From contig NC_052518.1 in the NCBI RefSeq assembly GCF_014356525.2, positions 8,403,978-8,467,977 of the forward strand: 64,000 nucleotides of DNA, given 5' to 3'. The position numbers and the translations under genes were made by a program. Below are positions 1-10,750 of the stretch, in pieces (within the stretch, counting starts at the first letter, position 1; each line of letters starts with the position of its first letter). This DNA comes from Nilaparvata lugens (lineage: Eukaryota > Arthropoda > Insecta > Hemiptera > Delphacidae). The notes under the pieces were generated by a model. The model was not told the DNA's origin and searched no databases. It was given only the letters and a program-made list of their open reading frames with translations.

Positions 1-560
1 TAAGACACTAGAGAAGTTTAGTAACTATTATAAGGCTACAAGTTTTTGATTTGAATCCAATCAAGCCTTGTGTCTAGATAGGTTGGAGTTTGAATTTTTG
101 GTTGGGCATGAATTTTGAATCACAAATTGAAAAGATTTGTTTCAATAATTTAATTAAAATAATTTTATTAATAAAAATGAAAATAAACCTACATCCATCC
201 TCGTTAGATTCAGAATCTTTCTGTAGAATTGCAAGCTAATCAGTTCATTAGTTAATAAGTGATACATTATCAGTAATACCTTCTCTGATACCTACCTCTA
301 GCTTTGGCGCTCCACTATGTTTCAACCCTTATCCAACTTCAGCTCAGCTATTGAACTTACATCTCTGTTTAAAATATCTTAATAATTTGATGAAACCTTC
401 TTTATTCACGTAGATAAAAAGAACTAAACTGAGTAAACAACTTATTATAAATCAAACAGTTATCATGTGATTGAATAACATCACATGATATCCGAACACC
501 TTCCCCGAACTTTACTTTCTCGAACATTTTCTTTTTCAACCTTTCCTTTGATTTTATCTT
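1..560. other. AT-rich sequence without recognisable gene
   Basis: No long open frame and no recognisable domain on either strand. Given the ref(2)P exon at 3036-3167 on the minus strand, further exons of that gene could lie here or beyond the left edge. I looked for a ZZ zinc-finger cysteine pattern on the minus strand and found none. Confidence 0.5.
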
Positions 561-567
561 CTTCTTC

Positions 568-664
568 TTAAAACCTCTCATTTCTCCTTAATATTCTTCC
601 GCTATTGGAGTTCACCACATAGGACCGTGAGGCATCAGCTTCATTAATAACTACTCCAGGCTCC
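568..664 (-). pseudogene. Possible integrase C-terminal tail of an LTR retroelement
   Basis: Reading the minus strand from 664 gives about 30 codons ending at a TAA at 568. The segment contains SRSYVV followed by SGRILRRNERF and the stop. The pattern (R)SY-x-V ... G(R)x-x-RRN at the extreme C-terminus is common at the end of Ty3/gypsy Pol proteins. Nothing upstream extends the match, so this would be a very short relic. It could also be chance. Confidence 0.3.
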
Positions 665-732
665 AAAAAAATTAAGGTACCCTAATTTCAAGTTTTCTAT
701 ACGTTTCAAGGTCCCCTGAGTCCAACACATGA

Positions 733-734
<2 letters not shown>

Positions 735-795
<61 letters not shown>
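735..795. repeat. (TG)n microsatellite
   Basis: About 30 uninterrupted TG units followed by a TC/TG break. The open frame on its minus strand (poly Thr-His) is only a translation of the repeat. Confidence 0.97.
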
Positions 796-796
<1 letters not shown>

Positions 797-890
797 TGTG
801 AACACGATAACTCCATTCCTGATCAACCTTGAAATTTTAAACTTAAGGTCCTTATATCATGAGGATCCGACAATAAGAAATTCAATTCAA

Positions 891-1166
891 AATGGCGGAT
901 AGTTACTAAAAAACCATGTTTTTCACGATTTTCTCAAAAATGACTTGACCGATTTTCTTCAAATTTATACCATGGATAGCTATTTATAAGCCCTATCAAC
1001 TGACATGAGTCTCATTTCTGGGAAAATTGCAGGAGCTCCGTAATATTCTTGAGAAAAATGGCGGATAATCACTAAAAAACCACGTTTGTCACGATTTTCT
1101 CAAAAATGACTTGACCGATTTTTTTCAAATTCATACCCTCTATACTTATTTATCAGCTACACAAAG
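891..1166 (+). repeat. Two direct copies of a ~110-bp unit
   Basis: The segment beginning AATGGCGGATA at 891 recurs at 1057 with the same downstream text (ACTAAAAAACCA, CACGATTTTCTCAAAAATGACTTGACCGA), offset 166 bp. This looks like a local tandem duplication, probably of an interspersed repeat. Confidence 0.8.
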
Positions 1167-1429
1167 GAAAAAGTACTTTGAAAACAATTATATATACACA
1201 TATACAGAAGTCTGATCGTAGTTTCAAATATGTTGCCGCCAATCGTCATTATGTATTGTTATTCCCCTAAATTATTCTCGTTTAAGAATGGGGCTTACAG
1301 TTCCATGAGCAAGGAAAGTTGTGTGAGTGTACCACACCAGATTTTTTTGTTATGTTATTGATGTGATGTTATTCAAACGATCTCCACTTAAAAACACTTC
1401 AATTTTCATTCCATTTTCAGCATTGGCTA

Positions 1430-2202
1430 ATGATGATTGTCATAAGGACATTGGAGATGGACAACTTAGTGTTACAGGGTAAAATCATAAGTCTGAACAC
1501 TTTAGCTGAGTCGTATCAGAAGGATGAAAAACAGCTGATAAATGATAATGTTGAGAATACAGAGGGAATATCCAGTCATTGCGGGGGAATGTCAGGGTAT
1601 TCCGCACACGAAAATAGGAAAGCATTCAAGAGCCTCATTATAGGGGATTCCATGATTAAACACCTGAAATCTGACAATTTTTTGAATGATAATGCATGTA
1701 TTGTGAGCTCACCGGGAATTGGTATTGACGATTTGAAGAGCTCTTTAAAATTATATAAGGATGTTTATAATGTGGTTTTGCTGAATGTAGGGACTAATGA
1801 TGCTTGGAATACAATAACTCCAGACGACCTGGGCATTAAAATGAAAGCTCTAATTAGAATGGCTAGGAATACATTCCATAACAGCTACGCTGGTGGTGAG
1901 CGGTTTACTGCATAGACATGAGGTATATTGATGCAATAAATGGTGTCATTGAATGGCATTGTGCACAGTCTGATTGCACAATATTTGTAGATCCTAATTG
2001 TTGGGTTTTCGATAGGGACATTGGGCGAGATGGGTTGCATCTTAATAGGAGAGGATCCCGGAAGCTTAGATATCTATTCAACCGTATTATTTCTCGTGTA
2101 GAGCAGGAATCTGTTAAAAAGCTGCTAACAGAGAACCCATTATATAATGTAGAGGAATTTTTCAATTTGCCCGTCGATGTAGTGAATACTTATTTTGTGT
2201 GA
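1430..2202 (+). pseudogene. SGNH/GDSL-hydrolase-like domain relic (frameshifted)
   Basis: The first open stretch (1430-1915) carries the SGNH block I motif LIIGDSMIKHL at about residues 68-78 and the block III-like motif LLNVGTND. The second stretch (1918-2202, another frame) carries DGLHLNRRGSRKL, the block V motif with the catalytic Asp and His. Between them, near 1890-1915, a third frame reads VVSGLLHRHEVY, which fits the family between the two blocks, so the sequence needs two frameshifts to read through. SGNH domains of this kind are abundant in invertebrate genomes, often attached to non-LTR retrotransposons. The catalytic residues Ser, Asn, Asp and His are all still visible. I infer a decayed, probably transposon-derived copy rather than a host esterase. 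Confidence 0.6.
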
Positions 2203-2214
2203 TGATAATATATT

Positions 2215-2345
2215 TTCCTACAGTTACCTTGAAAAGTGAACATTCCTGCACTGATTACAGAACGCAAAGAATCACTTTTCCGCTCTAGTGCGCAAAGTAT
2301 TACTTTGCGTACTCTTAATACTTTGTGTATTATCTTGCAGCCATC
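2215..2345. repeat. Interspersed repeat with a TTTGCGCACTAG-type core, copy 1
   Basis: This stretch contains GAAAAGTGAACATTCCTGCACTGATTACAG and 'CTCTAGTGCGCAAAGTATTACTTTGCG'-like text. The reverse complement appears at 19560-19670, and a related segment is at 2738-2870. It is AT-rich outside the core. Element class unknown. Confidence 0.6.
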
Positions 2346-2737
2346 CTAATCAGCTGTTGACATGTATTTTGAATGCGAATTTGTTCTATCTATATTTGTT
2401 CTGATTTTCAAATAAATAAAAATGAGAACTCATTGAATTATACATTTTGAATATTATCAATTATTCATTATTTCAAATAATATTTTTTTCATTCATAGAT
2501 TGATTGGTTGAAAAATTATTTAGGAATTAAGATTTACTCGAAATTATCAAATTAATTGGATTATATTAATTTTTAATTCGAATAAATGATCGATTATTAA
2601 TTTTTAATTGGATTATCAAGTTTAAAATGAATTAAAGTTGTTATTAATAACAAAATTATACAGACAAACATTTGATGGATTTCAGCCATCATTTTACCCA
2701 TAATCAACCACTTCTCATATTCAATGGTAACTGTAGG

Positions 2738-2870
2738 AAAAATTTAATGTGAAATACGTGCGCAAAGTTCCTCTGCTGCACTCAAGAAACCATTCCGCCC
2801 TCGCCTACGGCTCGTGCGTAAACGTTTCTTTCGGTGCAGCAAACTGTCACTTTGCGCACTAGTTGCACAA
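2738..2870. repeat. Same interspersed repeat family, copy 2
   Basis: It starts at GTAGGAAAAATTTAATG and ends near CTTTGCGCACTAGTTGC, sharing the ACTTTGCGCACTAG core with 2215-2345 and 19560-19670. A minus-strand open frame (2744-2926) crosses it but has no domain. Confidence 0.5.
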
Positions 2871-3035
2871 ATAACTATTTTATGAAATGGCTCAGTAGTT
2901 TTATGGGATTTTATTCTTGACGACACCTAATGTACATTAAATTGTATTTATTGGTGGATTAACATATTCTATTCTATTCTATTGAAGGCAATGATTAGGA
3001 GTGCTACCAGTTCCAACGTGGATGTTAATACTTAC

Positions 3036-3167
3036 CCTCAGGTTGAATTTCATCCATTGTAACGTACAGTTTCACAGGCATATCTTCCGACTGGCGTTTT
3101 TTGATTGAAGTAATTGCTGAATAGTACTCTTCGTCACAATTCACAGCGATTTTATCTTCCTCTTCAT
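3036..3167 (-). CDS. ref(2)P: Ref(2)P / sequestosome-1 homologue, second coding exon (end of PB1 domain)
   Basis: This is an internal exon on the minus strand. It has a good acceptor (AAATATTTCAG, cut after 3168) and a consensus donor (GTAAGT, from 3035). Only one frame is open: it uses the first two bases to complete a codon and leaves one base at the end. Joined to the exon ending at 15464 it reads YWI-D-EEEDKIAV ... CDEEYYSAI ... VKLYVTM, which matches the second half of a PB1 domain. The OPCA acidic cluster (D/E-rich) is followed by the C-terminal helix and last strand. Insect Ref(2)P and vertebrate p62 have the same order (for example WID in the fly protein). PB1 drives self-assembly of this selective-autophagy receptor and binding to atypical PKC. 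The ZZ finger, LIR and UBA parts should follow in exons to the left, which I cannot see. Confidence 0.85.
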
Positions 3168-3194
3168 CTGAAATATTTCAACAAAAATATACAA

Positions 3195-3802
3195 ATTTAT
3201 TAAATTTTCATGAATATAAAATAGCAGTGACAGAATCTAACAATCTAGCGTGTTTGTATGGAGACTGATGTCGGTTGTCCAGAGGTTAATATTATGAAGT
3301 AATTTAATAATAAGCAGTTAGTAATGTAAAACAACATTGAAGAATAATATTAAAAACTATTTTATTAAATTTATTTTATTTAATTTATTAAATTTTCATG
3401 AATATAAAATAATAGTGACAGAATCTAACATGCATGTTTGTATGGAGTCTGATGTCCATCGTCCAGTGGTTAATATTTTAAAGAAATTTAATAATAAGCT
3501 TTATTTATTCTATTATTCTAATTTTTACAAGAAGCACTGCATGGGAGAGAAAAACTAAGGATACTCCTTGTACTATTTCTCTCCCAAATTTAGATAATAA
3601 TTTAAAAGTCCGAAATGAGGTTATGATTCCACTTAGCTGAAATTTAATTCTTTTTCACTCAAAAACAACAGAAACTAAGAATAATTTTGATTTTTGAAGG
3701 TTGAGAAACTGGATAGAAAACACAAATATTACACTCAAATCACTAATAAGCAGTTAGTGATGGAAAACAACATTGAAGAATAATATTAAAAACTATTTTA
3801 CA
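3195..3802 (+). repeat. Locally duplicated AT-rich segments
   Basis: The text TTTTCATGAATATAAAATA...GTGACAGAATCTAACA occurs at about 3205 and again at about 3396. The text AAGCAGTTAGT(A/G)ATG...CATTGAAGAATAATATTAAAAACTATTTTA occurs at about 3312 and again at about 3748. These are partial duplications in the intron just upstream of the 3036-3167 exon. The motif GGGAGAGAAAAACTAAGGATACTCC at 3543 also recurs at 38565 and 38767. Confidence 0.75.
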
Positions 3803-4061
3803 AAAAAAACCATCGTTTCCCAACCAACATATACCATTTATTTCAAAGTGATGACTATTTATGCAGATTTTATTGTAAAAATTAATTTTCATATTCAGTA
3901 ATAAACACAAATTTTTCAGGGAACAGTCACGTAACCAGATTTCAAACAATGTCAAAATTACATAATCCTATAATCAGCATCAGTCTGCAAAGGCAAAATC
4001 CATATTGGCCTATATTTTTCAGTGGATGTATGGAAATCTAAAAACGGATGTTGATATTCTA

Positions 4062-4560
4062 ATAATAAATAAATATCTTTATTGTCACAGAATATTTCCG
4101 CATTATAGACAACGTCATGGTTGGTAACTGTAGTTAATAATACAAGGCAACATGAGTCTGCAACAACAAGCACAGATTATCATTTTTAAAAAGTTTAAAT
4201 ACATCCATTACACTCTAAATAAGGTATCAATTATCTTTCCCAATCACTTATCAACTACTTATAATTATATCATTTATAATATTAATTATACAGTACATAC
4301 ATTTTCCAGTTTATACATTTTCCAGTTTATTGAAAAATAGTCGGCTATTTTATATGGGGTTTTTCCTATTAAAGCTTCCTTTACTTTCAACTTGAAAGCG
4401 CTTTTACATAAAGATCTTATAGTGGCAGGCAAATAATTATTAAGTTTCACAGCTATATAGGGATTTAGTTTTTGAGATGTACTGTGCTGATACCTATGAA
4501 CTCTTAAGCTATTTTCATTTCTTGTTGCATAATTATGGTGGTGTCTATTCACATCAAATT
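4062..4560 (-). mobile_element. LINE 3' fragment (C-terminal reverse-transcriptase region and 3' UTR)
   Basis: The minus-strand reading (4552-4286) gives HNYATRNENSLRV ... LNPYIAVKLNNYLPATIRSL ... ADYFS. This is the poorly named but very recognisable C-terminal tail that follows the thumb region in Jockey/CR1-like LINEs (the N-x-x-TRN motif, then KLFNxLPxxIR-like text). The 3' UTR continues to an AATAAAGATATTTATTTATT-like tail near 4062-4085. It is strongly 5'-truncated. Confidence 0.7.
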
Positions 4561-4924
4561 TTTCAATGTTAAAATGTACATATAGAACTGTGAAATTAAC
4601 CCGGTTTGAAAGTTTTTATTACTGTTTATTTGGCGACGATTATGTTGATTAGAAATTCATGAATCCAGTAGTTTTTCAGTTTATGTATTGTTTTTGTATG
4701 CAGCTTTATTTTTTGTTAATTGTATGTTTGTATATCATTGTGCTGCACGGAGAACTAATCACGTATGTTGTCTTGTTATATTTAATTGTTTACTTCTTGC
4801 TGGTTATCTTGGCTTATTAGGAATAGTAATTAAAGTTTACAGAATGCTACAGACGTCGTGCGCTAAAATGTCTGTAAAGTGATGAACTGAACTCCAAAAA
4901 AATCTATATGTCTTAACAAGTATT

Positions 4925-5154
4925 TATACTCTGTCCAAATTGGCATGAGCTCTGAAGGATTAGGCCGACCCTCCTACTACTCACACACACAATCGCAGTC
5001 TCCTTTTGTGTGTGTGTGAGTGAAGGGACGATCTGTCTATCTGTATACTACGTAGTATGCATAGTATATCAATGGCGCAGGGTGTGTGCCTGCGCGTGGG
5101 GGAGCGAGTGTCGGCTTAATCTTTCAGCGCTCATGCCAGTTTGGACAGAGTATA
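4925..5154. mobile_element. 230-bp MITE with 45-bp terminal inverted repeats
   Basis: The left end, TATACTCTGTCCAAATTGGC and on to GGCCGAC, is mirrored at the right end by GTCGGCTTAATC ... TTTGGACAGAGTATA. I count about 41 of 45 matching positions. The inside holds a CACACACA/TGTGTGTG pair and a TACTACGTAGTA palindrome, and no coding capacity. Flanking TA is compatible with a Tc1/mariner-type target, but the TIR itself begins TATA so the exact boundary is uncertain. Confidence 0.85.
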
Positions 5155-5682
5155 GTAATTGCAATTAAATGCATTACTAACAATGACCACACAACTTGTC
5201 AAAGTGGTCATATAATTTCCAAAACTTAAAATGAATGTCAAATGAAACTTATGATGGAAATAAAATTATTTATTTATTTAATCTTCCTCCAGAAATAGTG
5301 GAGGCTGGATCAGGCCGAGATACTGTTGCATTTTTATGCGCAGAATTGTTGAGTGGGTTATGCGTGTTGGATGGCGGGGTGCTGAGGCCCTCATAAAATC
5401 ACCTCATATTTAATAGAATTAAATAGGCCTACTCATCATCCTTATTCTCCCAATATAAAATATTTTCCTAATTCTCTTTTCAATGAAGATTTTATGTTTC
5501 CGGCAGTTCATAGTGGAAATGAATTAAGTGTTTATAATCTGTGTGCGGGAGCAGTTCTTGATTTATTGTGTGTAACAGGATAAGATTAGACTATCGATAC
5601 AATAACATATCTCAGATAATTTTTTTTTTCAATTTAAAAAGAACATTTATACTGATGATTATGGATAGATTGATCAACCAGA
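5155..5682. other. AT-rich intronic sequence without recognisable element
   Basis: No open frame or inverted repeat that I can assign. A slightly GC-richer patch at 5285-5400 has no domain. Confidence 0.5.
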
Positions 5683-6731
5683 GTCAAAATTTTATATTAA
5701 GCTAATACATAATGTAATATAATATTAATAAGATCATTATATTCTTATAACATTTTTATACACTGAAGATAACTTATATCTACTCTATGCAGGTTTTATT
5801 ATTCGAAATTACTGTATAATCTTGTTGTGTATTGATATGTGTTTTAAAATAAATTGAAAGAATAAAACGTTGATGTTGTCAATACCACTATATTTCTTCA
5901 AAGTTAAGGCTAAAAATAAACTTTTTACTCGTGATATTTTTCAAAGTTTTTTGATTTGTATATCATCAAGCTATCAAAATGAAAAAGTTTTCTCGGGAAA
6001 ACATTTTTTTTCTGATCATTACTTTTTGAGATATGAGCGCCTAAAGTTTAAATGTTTGGGACAGAACATTTCAAATTCGGTAAGAGATAAATCCATGAGA
6101 TTCTTCATGGTATTGTTGATCTAGTGAAACAAAAATTTTCTGAAAATATCAATTTTGAAGATAGTTATTCAATTTACTAAAAATAACCAAAAATAGCTCA
6201 ACTAAAAGTTATTGGATAACTTTTCCAAAAATTGTCATTTTCAGAAAATTTTTGTTTTACTAGATCAACAATACCATGAAGAATCTATCCTCTAAGTCTC
6301 ATGGATTTATATCACACCAAATTTGAAATGTTCTGTCCCAAAAATTCAAACTTCAGTCGCTCATATCTCAAAAAGTAATGATCAAAAGAAAAAAAATGTT
6401 TGCTTGAGAAAACTTTTTCATTTTAATAGCTTGATGATATACAAATCGAAAAACTTTGGAAAATATCACCAATAAAAAGTTTATTTATAGCCTTTGCACA
6501 GCCTTAACGTTGAAGAAATATAGTGGTATTGACAACATAAACGTCTTATTCTTTCAATTTATATTAAAATACATGTAATAATATTATACACAACAAGATT
6601 ATACAGTAATTCGAATAATAGAACCTGCATAGGCTATAAGTTATCTTCAGTGTATAAAAATGTTATAATAATAAATAATGATCTTATTAATATTATATAC
6701 ATAATGTATTAGCTTAATATAAAATTTTGAC
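5683..6731. repeat. 1.05-kb palindrome (inverted repeat arms about 480-520 bp)
   Basis: Text starting GTCAAAATTTTATATTAAGC at 5683 reappears inverted, ending GCTTAATATAAAATTTTGAC at 6731. The correspondence continues inward (for example CAGGTTTTATTATTCGAA against TTCGAATAATAGAACCTG, and AATACCACTATATTTCTTC against GAAGAAATATAGTGGTATT). The spacer is about 6165-6215. The arms differ by scattered substitutions, so it is an old foldback structure, not an assembly mirror. The open frame at 5870-6124 lies in one arm and has no domain. It sits inside the ref(2)P intron, so transcripts of either strand could fold into a long hairpin. Confidence 0.9.
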
Positions 6732-6820
6732 ATTTTAATAGCTTGATGATATACAAATCGAAAAACTTTGGAAAATATCACCAATAGAAAGTTTATTTTT
6801 AGCCTTTGCACAGCCTTAAA
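6732..6820 (+). repeat. Partial third copy of the palindrome arm
   Basis: CATTTTAATAGCTTGATGAT ... GCCTTTGCACAGCCTTAA repeats 6419-6510 almost exactly and begins directly after the palindrome's right end. This suggests a small tandem duplication or a second truncated insertion. Confidence 0.85.
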
Positions 6821-7017
6821 GAACCAGGTTTCATGGCAACACCTGCCACATCTCCAGCAGAACTGATGCTGATTGCTATCGTTTGAGGAACAGGAAATTC
6901 AATTTTAGTTTTTGTGCTGGGGTTGTAAATGGCAAGTAAAATGAAAAATGTTAGTGGGAATGAAGATGGAATAAAGAAAGATACAATCACTAGTAGGCTA
7001 CCAACCTGAATTCATCA

Positions 7018-7160
7018 TTAATATATTTTTAAGAAGGCTAGAATTTGATTTATAGAATAGAATAGAATATTTATTTTCGCCAAAATACAAGATACATAAG
7101 ACAAAATGTAAATTATAATAAATCTTTGGCAAAGCCAGCAAAATAAGACTTGTGCGCTAG
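7018..7160 (-). mobile_element. LINE 3'-end fragment
   Basis: A run of TAGAA repeats and AATATTTATTTTCGCC-AAAATACAAGATACATAAGAC, ending near TTGGCAAAGCCAGCAAAATAAGACTTGTGCGCTAG. Similar 'GGCAAAG...CTTGTGCGC' text is at 41980 and its inverse at 12240. It looks like the 3' UTR of a LINE inserted in minus orientation. No coding sequence is left. Confidence 0.45.
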
Positions 7161-7164
7161 TTGT

Positions 7165-8395
7165 GAGTTTGATTGATTGATTGAGTACTTTATTTATGTA
7201 GATTACAATATATACTGGCTTATACACTCATACAATAGCTTACAATACAGCAAAGTTTTAGATGAATTTACATAGCATAAACTAAGATAATAATTATTGA
7301 ACTGTACAATGATATAAAAAGAAAATCAATTTGGAATAACTATACAAGATAATATTGTGATGCATCTACATAAATTGGCGGAGCTTTGGACATATCCCTT
7401 GGACAATGTATTACTGTATTTGGACAATGCTTTGGATATATTGGACAATGTCCACTCTTTGGAAAGAATATTAAAAATATCCTTCCCAGTAACTCTCTAC
7501 CTTCCCAGTAACCCTGAGTTCGTAGAACAGTAGAAAGCAAAAGAATGAAAAAAAACAAGAAGACAAGATAAATGAAAATAAAAAGTAGCCTACTAATAGT
7601 AATTCTAATAAATAATACAATGATGAAGAAAAAATATGAAGTAATTTCGTGTTAACATTATATCCACTAGGTGATAAAACAAATCAAATACAATTACTCT
7701 TCTAAATGAAAATGAATAAAGAAAAATACAAGAAAATATATAGAATAAATTAATTAAAAAGAGTGCATCTTTCTGAGTAATAAAACGAATGACTTTACTC
7801 TTTTCTACAATTTAGTGCTTACTAACATCCAAGTGCTTGTAATCAATTTTCAAAAATAATATAAAAGAATGAAAGGCATTTAAAAATCAAATGAAACATC
7901 AATTTATATATTAAAATTTAGTTATTGAAGCATAATATATATTCTGCTCAACCCATACATTTATTTCCCTGATAAGTGCTTTAGTAATCTTTGAATTAAT
8001 GAATTTTATCGGAATTTTGTTTGAAAATGTATTGCAAAGATAGGTGAGTTGGTGTCTGCAAACCACTAATTTCACCAAGATGATATTGAAATTATTTGAT
8101 GATCCTGGTCGTGTTTGATAAGGTATATTCCTAATCTCTAGATTACTTCTATTTTTATTCAAGTGCAAAACAATCATCGTTACGTACATCTGTCTAAGAG
8201 TGGGTACGTTTAATTCTTCGAAAAGTTTCCTGCTTGGGTATCGTCTTGGTTTACCCAGTACTGACTGCTCTTATAAGATGCTTTTGTAATGTGAAAATGT
8301 TATTGAAGTGACAATCATATGCACCACCCAAAGCTTCAATCGCATATTGAAACAGCGAGTGGGCATACGCAAAATAAATTAATCTTATCACATCA
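7165..8395 (-). mobile_element. LINE fragment A: C-terminal RT region and 3' UTR
   Basis: Positions 7165-7550 are a 3' UTR that recurs at 42580-42845 (GATTGAGTACTTTATTTATGTAGAT ... CATAAATTGGCGGAGCTTTGGACATATC). The minus-strand coding text from about 8390 down reads LIYFAYAHSLFQYAIEALGG ... HFN-IFTLQKHLIRAV, then after a break LFEELNVPTLRQMYVTMIVLH, then to about 7911. This is the thumb/C-terminal region of a Jockey-like LINE. A 4-bp difference (ACTGACTGCTC here, ACTGCTC in the copy at 9900) breaks the frame in this copy. Confidence 0.75.
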
Positions 8396-8401
8396 AGGTC
8401 T

Positions 8402-9120
8402 TAGATAGATAGATAGATATTACGTCTGGTTGGCCTCAACGGCGTCAGACAAGTCAAAGTGCTAGCAAAAGCGAGACACCATTAATTTTTCATGAAATTT
8501 ATATCTAGTATATAATTACTATTTGTCTTTGACTCTATGACAGTAATCAAAATAGTCCTTCAGACTATAAAAGCACTCCTCCTTTAGAAATAATTTCAAA
8601 CTTCGTTTAAACTCTTTTATCGTTAATATTTCCCGCAACCGAATTGGTAGTACTTGGTAAATCTTTCTACCAATATAACTGGGTTTTTCTTCATACAAAG
8701 TCAATCTATGATATTCCGAGAAGGTACTCTTATGCCGTGTATTATATTCATGCGTCTTATTAATAGTCTGTAGTGAACACCTTCTAATATATACACACAT
8801 TTCCAAAATATAGAGACAGGGAACACTGAGAATCTCCATTTCAATAAAATAGTCCCTACAATGTGTTTGTGGATGCAACCTCAACATAGTGCGCAATGCT
8901 TTCTTTTGACAAATGAAAATTTGCTGAAGGTTACTCTCTCTAGCTCCCCATAGGGCCACTGAATATGTAATATGTGACTCCACCAAGCAATGATAGACCA
9001 ACTTCAATAGAGGCTTATTATTTAATCTACTTAAATTCCTTAAGACAAAAAATCCACTCGCTATTTTACTTTCAATCTTTCAAATGTTTTATTTTGTAGA
9101 AGCTATAAATGAGAAATTAA
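8402..9120 (-). mobile_element. LINE fragment B: C-terminal RT region (in left duplicate)
   Basis: Minus-strand 9007-8519 is open for 162 codons: YHCLVESHITYSVALWGA ... QQIFICQKKALRTMLRL ... YNTRHKSTFSEYHRLTLYEEKPSYIGRKIYQVLP, the C-terminal region of a Jockey/LOA-like LINE. The start shown by the open frame is not a real start, because coding similarity extends upstream in broken form to about 9120. The 3' end carries TCTGACGCCGTTGAGGCCAACC followed by a short (ATCT)n tail at 8402-8420. Confidence 0.8.
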
Positions 9121-9439
9121 GTTTAGAAGATAGGTAATTCATATGAGAATCCCACTTTAAATGTCTATCCACCATCACTCCCAAGTTTAATTTCAGTGTA
9201 ACATCATTTACAGTGTAATTTTCCATTTACAAACCTATTCATTTATCCATCAATTCCCACTAACACTTTTTATTTTACTTCTCTCTTACAATCTTAGCAC
9301 ATAACATAAATTGAATTTCCTGTTCCTTGAACGAAACAATCAACATCTTTTCAGCTGAAGATGTGGGAAGTGTTGCCATTCTGGTTCTGCAATTTGAATG
9401 TATTCTGAACAAATATAGTGGTATTAACAACTAAGCTAA

Positions 9440-9751
9440 GGGTACAACCACATTGAAAGCGGAGCGGAGCGTGACGTGGTCAGAGCATTCATGATACACA
9501 CAGGAAACGTCTGAGAGTCAAACGTCTGAGCGTCAAGCGTCTGAGCGTCAAGCGTCAAGGGCCTAGAAAATGGCGTTGTCTAGTTTGCACGGACATTATT
9601 TTGTGAGAATAATTACTTAAAGTATTGGATATTAGCTAAGATGGAGATGGAGATAAGAGAGATTAGATAAGATAAGAGGGATTGAGGGCTTGATGTAGAA
9701 ATACAGCATAGAATAAATTGTGGATGGATGAACTGGAGAAAAATGAGTGGT
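9440..9751 (+). mobile_element. Left end of PIF/Harbinger element (in left duplicate)
   Basis: This is a duplicate of 11079-11392. It begins GGGTACAACCACATTGAAAGC after TAA and carries the short GAGCGTC tandem units. It is cut at the duplication joint, so no right TIR follows here. Confidence 0.8.
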
Positions 9752-10027
9752 GTTTGATAAGGTATATTCCTAATCTCTAGATTACTTCTATTTTTATTCA
9801 AGTGCAAAACAATCATCGTTACGTACATCTGTCTAAGAGTGGGTACGTTTAATTCTTCGAAAAGTTTCTTGCTTGGGTATCGTCGTGTTTTACCCAGTAC
9901 TGCTCTTATAAGATGCTTTTGTAATGTGAAAATTTTATTGAAGTGGCAATCATATGCACCACCCAAAGCTTCAATCGCATATTGAAACAGCGAATGGGCA
10001 TACGCAAAATAAATTAATCTTACCACA
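9752..10027 (-). mobile_element. LINE fragment A (in right duplicate)
   Basis: Minus-strand 10026-9752 reads LIYFAYAHSLFQYAIEALGG ... LRQMYVTMIVLHLNKNRS without the 4-bp frameshift seen in the left copy. The remaining codons of the open frame beyond 9752 are read-through into Harbinger sequence and are not LINE. Confidence 0.75.
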
Positions 10028-10750
10028 TCAAGGTCTTAGATAGATAGATAGATAGATATTACGTCTGGTTGGCCTCAACGGCGTCAGACAAGTCAAAGTG
10101 CTAGCAAAAGCGAGACACCATTAATTTTTCATTAAATTATATCTAGTATATAATTACTATTTGTCTTTAGACTCTATTACAGTAATCAAAATAGTCCTTC
10201 AGACTATAAAAGCACTCCTCCTTTAGAAATAATTTCAAACTTCGTTTAAACTCTTTTATCGTTAATATTTCCCGCAACCGAATTGGTAGTACTTGGTAAA
10301 TCTTTCTACCAATATAACTGGGTTTTTCTTCATACAAAGTCAATCTATGATATTCCGAGAAGGTACTCTTATGCTGTGTATTATATTCATGCGTCTTATT
10401 AATAGTCTGTAGTGAACACCTTCTAATATATACACACATTTCCAAAATATAGAGACAGGGAACACTGAGAATCTCCATTTCAATAAAATAGTCCCTACAA
10501 TGTGTTTGTGGATGCAACCTCAACATAGTGCGCAATGCTTTCTTTTGACAAATGAAAATTTGCTGAAGGTTACTCTCTGTAGCTCCCCATAGGGCCTCTG
10601 AATATGTAATATGTGACTCCACCAAGCAATGATAGACCGACTTCAATAGAGGCTTATTATTTAATCTACTTAAATTCCTTGAGACAGAAATACCACTCGC
10701 TATTTTACTTTCAATCTTTCAAATGTTTTATTTTGTAGAAGCTATAAATG
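10028..10750 (-). mobile_element. LINE fragment B (in right duplicate)
   Basis: Minus-strand 10646-10167 is open for 159 codons and differs from the left copy at a few residues (VYHCLVESHITYSEALWGAT here). It has the same (ATCT)n-type tail at 10036-10057. Confidence 0.8.

Larger units (their letters stand above)
8113..9751. repeat. 1.64-kb tandem duplication, left copy
   Basis: The block from GTTTGATAAGGTATATTCC (8113) to GAGTGGTG (about 9751) is repeated at 9752-11392 with only scattered differences, about 98-99% identity by eye. It contains parts of LINE A, LINE B and the left end of a Harbinger element with its inserted LINE. At its right edge the inserted LINE is cut after about 9 codons, which shows that the right copy is continuous with the original sequence there. 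Confidence 0.93.

Noticed and set aside
644..826. Minus-strand open frame with a Thr-His run
   Set aside because: It is a translation of the TG microsatellite.
5870..6124. 84-codon plus-strand open frame
   Set aside because: It lies wholly in one arm of the palindrome, has no domain, and the other arm does not keep the frame.
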